Of a stretch of 64,000 nucleotides of DNA, positions 1 through 9,478 are shown piece after piece; the stretch's first letter is position 1, and every line of letters starts with the position of its first letter. The notes beneath the pieces were generated by a model. That model was not told where the DNA came from, did no database searches, and worked only from the letters and a program-made list of their open reading frames with translations. This stretch comes from Bryoerythrophyllum caledonicum (Eukaryota > Streptophyta > Bryopsida > Pottiales > Pottiaceae). The stretch is from contig OZ020517.1 of NCBI GenBank assembly GCA_963971425.1, positions 4,466,501 through 4,530,500 on the forward strand, given 5' to 3'. Made by a program: the position numbers and the translations under genes.

Positions 1-433
1 CGCAAAAAGGCTTTCAACAACTCCGTCGTCCACTGCCATGATCGAATAATCCATGGTTGATTGCACAGTTGCAGCAGAGTGCAACAAAAGCCCTTTACTC
101 CGAAGAAAAAGGACGAACTCCTCTGGCCCTAGCAAGGAATCCACGGACGCCCGACAGTCACAGTCCTGTAGAAATTTCAACCACAACGACACTCACATAC
201 CTTAGAACAATAGATGAAAATTCCAATCATTCAAAATAGCACGACATTCCATCAGCAGTAGATATCCAATTCCCACAACAAACAAAGCGGTGAAACATCT
301 CAGTTTCATTTATAAAAAAAATATACACAAAAAATGGTCCAACAAAATTTACAACATCGAGCTGCAGTCACTCGATACAGTTTAGCTCTATGCGACCTAA
401 AGTGTAAAAGGCATCTAAGCGTTCCCAACGGCA

Positions 434-1228
434 TTAAGAGCGGAGATTCTGAAACGCTTGGATTGCGTTCCAGATACTCGCAGACTGACCGCACGTCTTC
501 TGATCATTATAAAACATCTCCCGGCCAGAGGGATGTTCGGCCCGGTACTGCGCTAGACCACCCGGAAACTGATGAAGGTCAGAGAGATATGGCAGCAATT
601 CCTCCAACAATACAGAGTCGTCTCTCGCGCCAACATGTTTGTGCGACCATGATGGAAGAAGAAGGACGTTCTCCGGCAAATTGAGCATGTGCTTAATCGG
701 GCTGTCGTCAATGACAAGCGTATTTGCTGGAGTATACTCACGACCCAACCTATTGAAGAGATGGCTCGATAAGGTCTTCAAGAAGATGTCCTTCTGAGTG
801 CCAGATTCCTTCACGTAGAATGTTCTGCTACCGACTCTATGCTCGGGAACCCTATCGCAACTCTCCTGACCAAAGATCCTGAGAGGGTACGAAGAACTAT
901 GCTGAAAAAGATAATTACATATCTGACGCGTTGTAGATTCCATCATCGAACTCCAGATCGTGATGGTGGCAATCTTTGACAACTTCGTAAGGAATTCAGC
1001 ACAACCAGGGCGCACTCGAACTAGTTTAGGGCCTACTTTGGCGGGCAGCAAAGCCGAGTGAATGGACGGGATAGAGTCCCTGGATCCTCTGGCTTGCCAC
1101 GACGGCTCACACGTGCATAGAATCCCATTGAGGTCAAGCACAATGTTCAACCACCTGCCCTCGATATCTGATTGGACTCTAGGTATTTCTTTTAGATTAT
1201 TGGCATCATTTATTGATGCCTCGCCAAC
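434..1228 (-). CDS. Exon 5 of the composite gene: FCP1/NIF-like HAD domain
   Basis: 264 codons ending in TAA. HAD motif I appears as LDLNGIL (nucleophile Asp about residue 1375 of the joined protein). Motif II is IWSSM and motif III is VIDDSP (about 1515-1520), with a Lys-rich segment before it (GTQKDIFLKTL). These are the marks of the FCP1/SCP (NLI-interacting factor) phosphatases that act on phospho-Ser/Thr of nuclear proteins such as the RNA polymerase II tail. The second Asp of the DxDx(T/V) motif is Asn here, as in a plant subgroup, so normal phosphatase activity is doubtful. The exon also reads as a stand-alone frame from a Met at 1258, but that Met lies in the intron of the joined model. 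A second copy of this domain lies at 23.7-24.4 kb. Confidence 0.8.
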   Translation of the reverse strand, partial: VGEASINDANNLKEIPRVQSDIEGRWLNIVLDLNGILCTCEPSWQARGSRDSIPSIHSALLPAKVGPKLVRVRPGCAEFLTKLSKIATITIWSSMMESTTRQICNYLFQHSSSYPLRIFGQESCDRVPEHRVGSRTFYVKESGTQKDIFLKTLSSHLFNRLGREYTPANTLVIDDSPIKHMLNLPENVLLLPSWSHKHVGARDDSVLLEELLPYLSDLHQFPGGLAQYRAEHPSGREMFYNDQKTCGQSASIWNAIQAFQNLRS

Positions 1229-1372
1229 CTGGTTCGGAAACGCCAGGAGAACAACCAATATTACTACAGATTCATTAACAACGACGACTCAACAATACGT
1301 AGAACGAAAGAGATAAATGGGGGGAGGAGTGATGGGGGAATGAGTGGAGTTCGAAAAGAGTTAGAAGAATAC

Positions 1373-1635
1373 CTCGAGAACTTCATCGTCCTGCAGCATT
1401 TCGTCTCGGGCACCCATCGATCCCAACGAACCTTGCATGCTGTCAAGGGGCCCGGAGTGCCCGACATCCATTTGGAGGCACGGTTCGGGGACAAGAAAAA
1501 GTGGCTCAGAATCATGATTGATCTCGTCTACGAGCACGGCTGAAACTTGGACGACCTCTTCTATGACTGGGACTGCAGTTTGGACGACCTCTTCTATGAC
1601 TGGTTGAGCAATCGCGTCATCACCGAAACTTAGAT
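1373..1635 (-). CDS. Exon 4 of the composite gene: linker with a duplicated PVIEEVVQ motif
   Basis: The acceptor is TTTTTCCAG and the donor is CTCGAG before GTATTC. The reading frame joins both neighbours exactly (phase 1 in, phase 0 out). It encodes about 88 residues including two copies of PVIEEVVQ, reflecting a short tandem duplication in the DNA at about 1553-1612. It has no known domain and is too short to be found by length alone; the joined frame is the main support. Confidence 0.55.
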
Positions 1636-1714
1636 CTGGAAAAATTCAACAACTTCACCCTATCAGCGGATGGGCACAGAGGACACGGATACAAGTCACA
1701 GTGGTTAGATGTCA

Positions 1715-1744
1715 AGCAGTTTAGCTCGAGTCGAGCTGAAGTGC
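1715..1744. repeat. Dispersed palindrome, intron 3 copy
   Basis: Arm TTTAGCTCGA, central G, arm TCGAGCTGAA: one change from perfect. It lies in the intron between exons 3 and 4 of the composite gene. Confidence 0.85.
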
Positions 1745-1845
1745 TCGCCGTCCACTGTAATATTAACAAAAAAAATACTGGAGTACAAAATTGGACATTT
1801 ACAAAATGTTCTGCCTCTATACACTCGCAACTACGTTACACTAAC

Positions 1846-2803
1846 CTGACGATGACTTGGGGACATCTACGATAGATTCGTCCCGATCAGGCGACTTCGG
1901 AGGGGAAGAGGGGCGGGCCGATGCGGAAGGGAGAATATGAAGCAATTGAGCCCCACTGGAGACGGGGGAGGTATCCGACGGATATGGTAGCTGCAAATCG
2001 CGAGACGGACTCGCAGACCTGCCGTCCGGTGATGCGGGAGGCTGGGGGATTGCAGCAATAACTACGGGCGGTGCTGTGGCGGCAGTAGGCAAATTAGCCG
2101 ACATGAATCTCTGCATCATGAGCATCATCTCGGCATGCCTCTGATCTTGGTCTCTCTTCATTTCATTGTCACGCCTCCGCTGCAGATCCCTAAGCTCCTC
2201 GTCGCGCTCCGCCAGCCGCTGCTCCATCAACCTCATCCGGGTGGCCTCTTCTTCGAGCTTCTTCTCAAGGGAGATCAACATGCTGTCATCCTGAGCGCTG
2301 CTCGCGACAGCCAACGGAGAGCGCGTGCTCGCGCTAGCAACCTTCCTCTTCTTGGCCGCCGGGCAAGCGGTTGAAGTGCCCAAGGTGGGAGCTGAATGAG
2401 GCTTGTCGGAAATCTCCAACGAATCCAACTCCGGGAAGTCGAGTCGGTGTCGCGAGGATGCGATTGTGTCTCCTGCTTCAGATTGAGAGGCACTCTGAAA
2501 CTCAGGCGGAGTAGCGTCAACGAAGTCGTCCTGGGACTCATTATCCAGAGTGAAGGTGCTCGAGATCGGGCACGCAACCACAGCGCTCGGCTCCGCATCT
2601 TCCTCCTCATCGCCAAGGTCAATAATGGCTTTCCCCTTCCCCTTTCCAACGGCATCTCCAAGCTCGGGGAAGATCTCCGAGTTGACGTGATACGCAGAAA
2701 TATCGAAATCGGCCGGATCCAACGTCAGGGCGACCTCAAAGGCGTCGTCGAGATCGTGCTCATCGGTGTCGTGAGAAATGCAGAATGCCTCCAGGTCCAA
2801 CAT
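1846..2803 (-). CDS. Exon 3 of the composite gene: acidic region, NLS and coiled coil
   Basis: Starts right after the acceptor TTCGTGTGCAG at ATG-TTG-GAC and ends in phase 1 before GTTAGT. It encodes residues 937-1255 or so. There is a long acidic Ser-rich region, then a short basic motif KKRKV (about residues 1087-1091) of the classic monopartite nuclear localisation type. A charged heptad-like helix follows (about 1111-1171, with EKKLEEEATRM and LAERDEELRDLQRRR). A Pro/Ser-rich tail carries several SPxK or SPD sites. I recognise no enzyme domain. The exon probably gives nuclear import and oligomerisation to the composite protein. It has no internal stop. Confidence 0.6.
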
Positions 2804-2830
2804 CTGCACACGAATGGATTGAACAAGATT

Positions 2831-3066
2831 CAATTTAGGTCGAGTCGAGCTAAACTCACTACAAACAATTGTTGGTATGAAAACTCAGCTATTATAACTT
2901 CAAATCATACGAACGAAGTAAATGACATCCATAAAATCGTACAAGTAAAAGCCGACACTTTAGCTCGAGTCGAGCTAAAGTGACACCAAAAGAGCATAGG
3001 CAAGACCTCTTTGAAACTAAGCAGTCAGAAAGGGAATAAATAGTTTAGCTCGAGTCAAGCTAAACT
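2831..3066. repeat. Three dispersed palindromes in intron 2
   Basis: Copies at 2831-2857, 2956-2982 (perfect, with CAC/GTG extension) and 3042-3066, all within the intron 3080-2804 of the composite gene. The core is TTTAGCTCGA, one base, TCGAGCTAAA. Changes are mostly CG to CA or TG, for example AGTCAAGC in the 3042 copy. Confidence 0.85.
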
Positions 3067-3080
3067 GCAGGGATGCTTAC

Positions 3081-4454
3081 CACACTCGCTGTCAGTAATT
3101 TCGTCCCACCAAACAGCTAGACAACAGATTCCCCCGTCTTGCAGAACAGCTCGAGGACCTTCATGAAGAACTATATCCTCAGCTCGTTCAAATTCATGGA
3201 GTACGCCAACTCGTTGTACTTGCGCAGCTTCATGTACAGCACATGCTCTGGAGCTGCGTAGATCTTCTTTACGGCCGGGATCACCGTAAGCTCCTTCTTG
3301 AAGAGAAAGAGGAGCCGAACCGGGTCTAGAGCGTTGTTGGTCTTCGGCACGAATCCTCCGAGGCGCTCGTTCTCGGAGGGAAGATACTTCGACTACAGCA
3401 CATCGTATGCATGGCACAACGACGGGCCCTCAGCAAACGCTGTCACTTGAAGGTGTGACTGCTCGTTGCCGCAAATGAAGAGCCAGGCTGGAAGATCGGT
3501 GACGGGAGGCTGCCCTTTCGATGCGAACATCGTCATGAACTCGTTGAAGAAGGGCCTCTCCAACGACGACGATGACGTCCCAGAGAACCCAGGGATGTTC
3601 CGGAAGTCGATGATGCCGAGCTTCACATTGCAGCCCAGGTTGCGCCACGAATCCGAAGGCCACGTCCCGAGCGAATTCGTTGCTGCCTTGTAAGAACGGA
3701 AGTGCAGGGCTCCCACTGATGAAACGAACCGCGACCGCACGTCGATGAAGACTCTGCAGAACTCCTTCGCATACGGAGAGAGATCTTCACATTTGCAGTT
3801 GCGAAACTGCGTCTGCCTCGAGTTGGCGTAGTACGAATCCGGTGGACCCCAATCCAAGAGGGCACGCTTGAAGGCCTTGCTGACGTTGTAGTTCTTCTTG
3901 AACGTCCGCCAGTTTGAACGTCTGTATGCTCCAGTGCTGTTGAAGAAGGCAAGCTCCGGCCTGATCAGTTGAAGCTCCATCCGAGCGACCTCCTTCCTCT
4001 TCCTCCGATCCACCCAGTCCCGGGCTGTATAGCAATCCTCCAGCGCAGAATTTGGCAGCTTGATGACCACCTTAGGGTAGGGCAGTTTCCGAGATGGCCC
4101 TGATCGATTGAGAATGTGCTTGCACATTTTCGCGTGATCGGCTTCGGTCATGTTGCCGAGAAACTTGAAGAACTCGTGCGTCAGAACCCCATCCTTCTCA
4201 GGAACCCAAGACTTCGCGTCCTTGAACTTTGCCAAGGGCGTCGAAGTTGAATCGACGTTGATGAGGTCGCCATGCGCCGCAGAAGAGATGACATCGGACC
4301 AGAGCTCGAAGGTTTCATCTGTCGCGGTGATGATCTTCACCTCGTTCGTAATTGAAAGCTCCTTCGCCTTCGCCTTCCCGGCTTTCTTGAGCGCCGCCTG
4401 GCTCTTTGCAACGTCGATCATTGCGAAGCGCTCACGAACCGCGTTAAGAAATGG
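3081..4454 (-). CDS. Exon 2 of the composite gene: degenerate DNA-methylase-like region with three TAGs
   Basis: Residues 479-936. The frame continues cleanly through three TAG codons (residues 832, 906 and 924), keeping a GC-rich third position and sensible protein sequence, so the stops are point changes in former coding DNA. The last part, CKTGESVV-stop-LFGGTKLLTAS, resembles motif I (GxxVLDxFxGSGT) at the C-terminal end of N4/N6 class DNA methylases. The next exon supplies a segment resembling the following acidic helix (FCISHDTDEHD). The expected DPPY catalytic motif is not visible, so the enzyme would be inactive or very divergent. A ParB-like domain beside a methylase is a known bacterial and phage pairing. 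The exon ends at GTG before GTAAGC. The family assignment is inference. Confidence 0.45.
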
Positions 4455-4531
4455 CTGCGCAGAACATAAAAGGGTCGTTTGAGTATACAATAAAGCAAGA
4501 ATATTAACATGTCCAGTAGGGTCCAAATACT

Positions 4532-4656
4532 GCAAGTTAGCTCGAGTCAAGCTAACTTGCAACCCATGAGCAGACAATGACGATTTCTTATCTATACATA
4601 TGACTGTACAGATACAGAGCGAATTTGCACTTTAGCTCGAGTCGAGCTAAAGTGCA
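4532..4656. repeat. Two dispersed palindromes in intron 1
   Basis: Copies at 4532-4560 (outer arms GCAAG/CTTGC) and 4626-4656 (outer arms TGCAC/GTGCA, perfect). Both lie in the 225-bp intron 4679-4455 and take up about a quarter of it. The outer arms differ between the two copies but each is self-complementary, so pairing is kept while sequence changes. Confidence 0.85.
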
Positions 4657-4679
4657 TGACCTTGGTTATGATATATTAC

Positions 4680-6126
4680 CTCAAACTTCTTGTCATTTGC
4701 AATCTCCGCTACCGTTCTCCGACCTGACTTGTGAGACCCGCGAACGCCTGTGGCGGAGTGCTTCGGCATTGGTCTCCCAGCTTGGATCCACAAAGCACGG
4801 GAGCCGAGGATATTTGTTACCCAGGTCGGCTTGAACTGGACCAAATGATTCACGCGATTATAATACGCAGAAATCTTCCTCAGCTTCTCCGGATCTTGCG
4901 TCCAGACAATGTAACATTGCCATGTTCGGAAGTGCCTTCTCATCACCTCCGGAACGTTGCCGTTAATCATCTCCTTTGAGGCAGCAACGCTGTGCTGGCC
5001 GTTGATGATGTAGAAGTCGCAGTCCCTGAGCTCCTCCACAGTCGTCGGCATAGTGTCGAGCTTCGGCATGAGGCAGAGAGTCTGCTTCTGCGTCTTGTCT
5101 GGCATTTGGAGGTAGTAATGCTTCAACTCCTCCATGCCCCGAGGCTCGAACGCACGGATCGTCCACTCCGGCGGTGCATTATGCAACCTCATCACGTCAA
5201 GCTCGATCTTCAACTCTCTGTCGCCTTTGAAAAAACAGCTCTGACACTCCGTCCAGAATTTCTGGTAAATCTGTTGGACGTTGTTGTAGCCGATTGTCTC
5301 TCCGTATCCGAGCGCCTTGGGGAGCTCCGAGAGTGCAGAGGCCATCGAATTGGCTAGCTCCTCCTCCGATACGAGCTTCGACTTCTTTCTTGAAGAGGTC
5401 TCCGGCTTCTTGGCAGCTGAGCGCTTCTTGAGGGGGGAAGCAGACAAAGTGTTGTGCAGGGTGCTTCGACTTGTTCTCGCACCTGGAGTTCTAACCGGTA
5501 CCGACGCTTGACTCATGTCCTGGCTACCGGTCACGACCCCCGAAACTGTTGAAAGTTCTATCGGGCGTCTTGCCGCGATATTCTTGGCCTTATCTAGAGC
5601 GGCAAAGGTACTCATTCTAGAGAGAATGACGCGCAATTTATTAGCTATAGCCTTTGCTTTCAGTGGCTGTCCGCTACTAGTCTCCCATTTCTTAAGGGAG
5701 ATCTCATGCTCAACCTGAGTCACTATTTCCTCAAATTTGGAAGACCTAAGAGAATCGACCAAATCCAAGATACAGAAGGGAGATGAACTATTGTTTACTA
5801 TAATAGTAAAGAAATACGGATCTAAGGACTCAGTGGTCGTCTCACACGACAACTTAACGTGATCGTTATCTTTGTGGACTACATCACTAACTTTGGTCTT
5901 GAAGTCGATGTGCTGGGGATCGACGATAGCACCAGCGAAGGTCTGACCAAACACAAAATGATCCGTATAGGTCGCCCAGAGAAGCGTCCACTTCAGTGTC
6001 ATCGATGAGTCCTTCAGCTCCTAGCAATCTAAGTGGTTGTTGTCGTCCCCATCGTCATCGTCAACGTCGACAGGCTTTGGCTGGAAGAAGTGCTGCAGCT
6101 GCGACACCATCATGTCCCTCTCAGAT
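4680..6126 (-). CDS. Exon 1 of the composite gene: ParB/DGQHR-like domain
   Basis: Residues 1-478 from the Met at 6113. After a short acidic stretch comes TAG (codon 31), then a region without recognisable motifs, then a basic Ser/Lys-rich segment (about residues 228-246) that could be a nuclear localisation signal. At residues 370-375 is INGQHS, followed by VAASKEM. This matches the NGQHR-type motif of the ParB/Srx fold, which binds and hydrolyses nucleotide in ParB proteins; Ser replaces the usual Arg. The exon ends in phase 0 at GAG before GTAATA. The acceptor upstream (TTTGTGCAG) is strong. In bacteria this fold is linked to DNA partition and to methylases. In a nuclear plant gene its role is unknown. 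The family call rests on one motif and its context, so it is moderate. Confidence 0.55.
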
Positions 6127-6196
6127 CTGCACAAACACGAAACAGAGCAAAGATATTAGATTGCTCTATTGATCATCCGATTAGGACGGCGAGGTC

Positions 6197-6225
6197 ACAC
6201 ATTAGCTTGACTCGAGCTAAAGTGT
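6197..6225. repeat. Dispersed palindrome upstream of exon 1
   Basis: Outer arms ACAC/GTGT and core TTAGCTTGA-CTCGAGCTAA. It lies just upstream of the acceptor of the first recognised exon, in a likely intron. Confidence 0.8.
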
Positions 6226-6300
6226 ACCGATATTCAAGTATATGAGTAATACTCTACAACAAAATTTAGTCATTTAGAACGTTCTCTTAGACGCTTACAA

Positions 6301-6466
6301 TCAACTCATGCCTACTTCTCGTTCAACTCTCAGAAATGTGGGAGAGCTTCAGTTCCCCCTTAAATCACTCACGAACCTCACTCTTTGAGGTTCTCAAGTG
6401 GTTGAAGCGGGACTGAAGCTCTTGCACGATTTATGAGAGGTGAACGGAAAGTAGACGTGAGTTGAG
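6301..6466 (+). ncRNA. Candidate microRNA-like precursor hairpin, copy 1
   Basis: About 76 bases on each side pair almost continuously around a short loop near 6380-6385. The 5' arm holds GAGAGCTTCAGTTCCCCC (about 6342-6359). The 3' arm holds GAAGCGGGACTGAAGCTCTT (6404-6423). Pairing is imperfect with single mismatches and one bulge, as in plant MIR precursors and unlike a fresh inverted repeat. The strand is not decided, since a foldback can be read either way. A non-autonomous foldback element is the alternative; I saw no clear target duplication. Confidence 0.45.
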
Positions 6467-6520
6467 TTAGGAGACTGCAATTACACCAATGTATCAATGT
6501 TGTATTCAAGTTTTAGCTTC

Positions 6521-6548
6521 ATCTTTAGCTCGACTCGAGCTAAAGTGC
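6521..6548. repeat. Dispersed palindrome between the two hairpins
   Basis: Core CTTTAGCTCGA-CTCGAGCTAAAG, a perfect copy, placed between the hairpins at 6301-6466 and 6623-6789. Confidence 0.85.
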
Positions 6549-6622
6549 TCATGCATGGAATGCATAGCTGAACAGTTCTGACACTTGCAGCATTCATTCA
6601 AACGACTTTCCTATACATTTCT

Positions 6623-6789
6623 ACTCAAATCATGGCTACTTCTCGTTTAACTCTCAGAACTGCGAAAGAGCTTCAGTTCACGCTTCAATCACTCACAAAC
6701 ATCAGTCTTTGAGGTTCTCAAGTGGTGGAAGCGAGACTGAAGCTCTTGCACACATGTGAAAATATAACGAGAAGTGGACATGAGTTGGG
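6623..6789 (+). ncRNA. Candidate microRNA-like precursor hairpin, copy 2
   Basis: A diverged relative of the 6301-6466 hairpin, with the same architecture and about the same length. The best-kept part is the 20-base duplex: GAGCTTCAGTTCACGCTTC on the 5' arm and GAAGCGAGACTGAAGCTCTT (6728-6747) on the 3' arm. Base and loop regions have drifted more. Conservation centred on one duplex is what a small-RNA gene would show. Part of it (GGACTGAAG in copy 1) recalls miR319, but the rest differs, so I do not assign it. Confidence 0.45.
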
Positions 6790-6876
6790 TCGTCGGTATC
6801 ATTGGATTACTATACATTTGGACTGTGTAAAGTCCGAATGTTGTTGTGTTTGAGTTGTTCTTAATGTTTATTGTCT

Positions 6877-7046
6877 CACTCTTTAGCTCGATTTGAGGTA
6901 AAGTGTGTAGGCTTTACAAAGAGGCCATGTTTTATTTTAAACCCAGTGTTTAAGAGTTTATATTAAGATTTTATTTCGAGGAGTCGCTTTTAGCGCAACC
7001 GAAGACGTACGCAGTCGTACATTTTAGCTCAAGTCGAGCTATTATG
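6877..7046. repeat. Two degenerate palindromes
   Basis: 6877-6906 (CTTTAGCTCG, then ATTTGAGGTAAAG) and 7021-7046 (TTTTAGCTCAAGTCGAGCTA). Both are eroded, mainly at CG sites. Confidence 0.65.
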
Positions 7047-7070
7047 TGACCTCGATAGTGTATTATAGTC

Positions 7071-7414
7071 CACACTTTAGCTCGAGTCGAGCTAAAGTGG
7101 GACTTTTCTGTGCACATTTGGCACACTTACGCTCTAGTTGCGCCAAAGTGCGCTTTCGTGTTTGCTTCATTGATCACACTTTACCTCGAGTCGAGTTAAA
7201 GTGTGGCCAAATGTGCACAGAAAAGGTCCACTTTAGCTCGACTCGAGCTAAAGTGTGGCCAAAGGTGCACAGAAAAGGCCCACTTTAGTTCGACTCGAGC
7301 TAAAATGTGGATATTAGTGCATAGTGGAGGCACACTTTAGCTCGAGTTGAGCTAAAGTGTGGACAATAGTGCAATATGGATTTCCCACATTAGCTCGACT
7401 CAAGCTAAACTGTG
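7071..7414. repeat. Cluster of six dispersed palindromes inside larger inverted repeats
   Basis: Copies at 7071-7100, 7174-7205, 7229-7256, 7280-7310, 7331-7360 and 7385-7414, spaced 50-100 bp, with outer arms CACAC/GTGTG. The stretch after the first copy (GACTTTTCTGTGCACATTTG, about 7100-7120) returns inverted at about 7206-7227 and again near 7259-7278. The cluster is therefore built of inverted duplications that include spacer sequence. No coding potential is seen. Confidence 0.85.
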
Positions 7415-7619
7415 TTCAATGAATAGCGTATTTATCGTAGATTGTACAGATTCGTCATTCGTTATATGATACTGAAGGCGTAGGGTTTAGGGCTCCTGGG
7501 TGAGAGTATGGATTTTACCTTTCAGCCATTGCTTATGAACCTTAATCCCAGACAAATTTTGCTGGAACTAGACTTCCTGCAACAACAATTACAAACCCAC
7601 ACACAAAATCAATCAAAGT

Positions 7620-7890
7620 AGCACATGGAAACCAAAACATTGAAATCTTTCACATTGAAATCAACACTTTGAAATGGGCACATTGAAATTCAGCACTTTG
7701 AAATAAACACATTGAATTCAGCACATTGAAACAATGACATTGAAACCAGCACATTCAAACTAGCAGAAAGTAGCACATTTACACCAGCACAAACCAGCAC
7801 ATTTAAACTAGCACAACAAATATCCACAAACCACCACAAAACCACCACATTCAAATCATCACATTCAAACCAGCACATTGAAACCAATAC
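7620..7890. repeat. Degenerate short tandem repeat (CAGCACATTGAAA-like)
   Basis: Some 18 diverged copies of a 12-17 base unit close to CAGCACATTGAAA, passing gradually into CAGCACATTTAAAC and ACCACATTCAAAC. Open frames across it are by-products of the repeat. Confidence 0.8.
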
Positions 7891-8112
7891 ACACTCTCAT
7901 CTATGTGGTGACACATACATCAAAAGCAATGCTACACATGTATTATGTTTCAACACATCATATCAAAAGCAAAACTACACAAATATCAAAAGAAATGCAA
8001 GACTGAATGAGTGCACTTACCTTTAAAACTGAGAAATCCGACTGGAAAAGCTGGAAGTCTTGTTACTTGTTCACGTCAATCCTCCACGCACGGCCGTTTC
8101 AGACTCTACGTG

Positions 8113-8375
8113 CTCACAGAAACTCACAGAAACTCACACACACTCACAGAAACTCACACACGCTCACAGAAACTCACACACACTCACAGAAATTCACAGA
8201 CACTCACAGAAACTCACACACTCACAGAAACTCACACAAACTCACACACGCTCACAGAAACTCACACACACTCGCAGAAACTCACACAAACTCACACAAA
8301 CTCACACAAACTCACACAAACTCTCACAAACTCACACAAACTCTCACAAATCTCACACAATCTCACGCAAACAGC
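8113..8375. repeat. Minisatellite of ACTCACAGAA and ACTCACACA units
   Basis: More than 20 tandem copies of 9-10 base units: ACTCACAGAA alternating with ACTCACACA in the first half, ACTCACACA alone in the second. All three forward frames stay open because the unit lacks stops, giving spurious Thr/His/Ser-rich frames. Confidence 0.9.
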
Positions 8376-9378
8376 CCTAAACTCTGGCGCTACAGTGTAC
8401 ACGAAGTCACACAACAACAAATCGCACGTCCTACAAACCCTATGCGCAGGAAACCCTAGACTCCAGAAATTGCACGCGGAACCTATACGCAACGCTACAG
8501 TGTAAAAACATAACAATCCCTGTAGATAACGAAACTAACACAAACCAACGCATCAACTCACAAAACTCACAAAACATCAACGCCTGGAAGTACACGGAAA
8601 ACCTGGACTGCAACGAAAAGAATAGAAAAATGGCTCGCGCCACGACTTCGTGGGGAAGTTTCTGGGCCACCTAAAGCCGTGAGGGTTGAAACCCTGTGGC
8701 CGTTTGGTCGTCCCGAGATACCCTCAGGATACCCTTTGCGATATTGGGGTGTAACTCCCGGGTATTATGCCGGATGCTCCACAAATCCTAAACCTTCGTT
8801 ACTGATACCCGGACTTTTAAGAAGCCAATTTAATTTTACCAGAATAAGTTCAAGATATTACGCGCCTGTAGTATTTGTGTACTCGTAAATTTCCAACACA
8901 ATTTTTCGGAGCCATTAACACTACAATTTTGCATATTTTGGGGCAACGAACACGTAGCAAAAGGAAAGTGATTATTTCCAATTTCATTCGTATGATCTCA
9001 ATTAAAACTTCTAAATTGACATTTTCTCAATAGTACACAAACTTAAATTGGACGAAAGTGAACGTTTATAGTATTTAGTGTTTAGTTTTCTTTCATGGTT
9101 TTAGTGGATCAGCTGGCTTTCACTTCACTCGATTTCAATTTTTGCATTACACAAGGAGTAAATTCATTACCATCGATATATATAAGTTCCTCCTACACCA
9201 ATTATTAGGTGAAGCACACTTAAGAGAGTTTTAAAGCTACGATTTTAAGATTCTATTACTTTGAATTCAAGTTTTGCTTTTTTATGAGTTTGATATTATT
9301 TTCTATGACAATCGAACAGACAATAAGTATGTTAAGACCACATCTTGCAATTGTATAATTATAAAATAAATGCCAGTG
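8376..9378. other. Intergenic stretch without recognisable gene
   Basis: Mixed composition becoming AT-rich. I see no coding frame with family resemblance, no RNA gene and no TIR pair here. Confidence 0.5.
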
Positions 9379-9478
9379 CACACTTTAGCTCTAATGGAGC
9401 TAAAGTGTGCGTATTTGCTTTATAGTTCCCTACATTTACTGATGGTGTACACTTTAGCTCTAATAGAGCTAAATTGTG
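9379..9478. repeat. Two palindromes of a variant core subfamily
   Basis: 9379-9409 and 9447-9478: outer arms CACACTTTAGCTC, then TAATGGAG or TAATAGAG replacing the CGAGTCGAG centre. The arms still pair. This subfamily lacks CG dinucleotides at the centre. Similar copies lie at 11.1-11.2 and 17.2-17.3 kb, each preceded by a related GTTCACTGCA..AGTGATGG-type sequence. Confidence 0.75.

Larger units (their letters stand above)
434..6126 (-). pseudogene. Multi-exon gene: ParB-like, DNA-methylase-like, coiled-coil and FCP1-like domains, with four in-frame TAGs
   Basis: Five exons on the minus strand join in phase: 6126-4680, 4454-3081, 2803-1846, 1635-1373 and 1228-434 (TAA stop). All introns begin GT and end AG. 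Counted from the Met at 6113 the frame is 1,607 codons. In order it holds a ParB/DGQHR-like domain, a methylase-like region, an NLS with coiled coil, and a HAD domain. Four in-frame TAG codons lie at 6023-6021, 3395-3393, 3173-3171 and 3119-3117, with no TAA or TGA and no frameshift. The 6126 exon starts inside a codon, so an earlier exon is missing from this model. Every intron except the shortest (1372-1229) contains one or more copies of the dispersed palindrome. It is either a young pseudogene or a gene read through TAG; I favour pseudogene. Phase agreement at every junction makes a single transcription unit likely. The exact function is unknown. Confidence 0.7.

Noticed and set aside
6404..6424. 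miR319 identity for the hairpin
   Set aside because: Only about nine bases agree; the rest of the mature sequence differs.
8007..8505. Three overlapping Thr/His-rich open frames
   Set aside because: They follow the stop-free ACTCACACA minisatellite in every frame.
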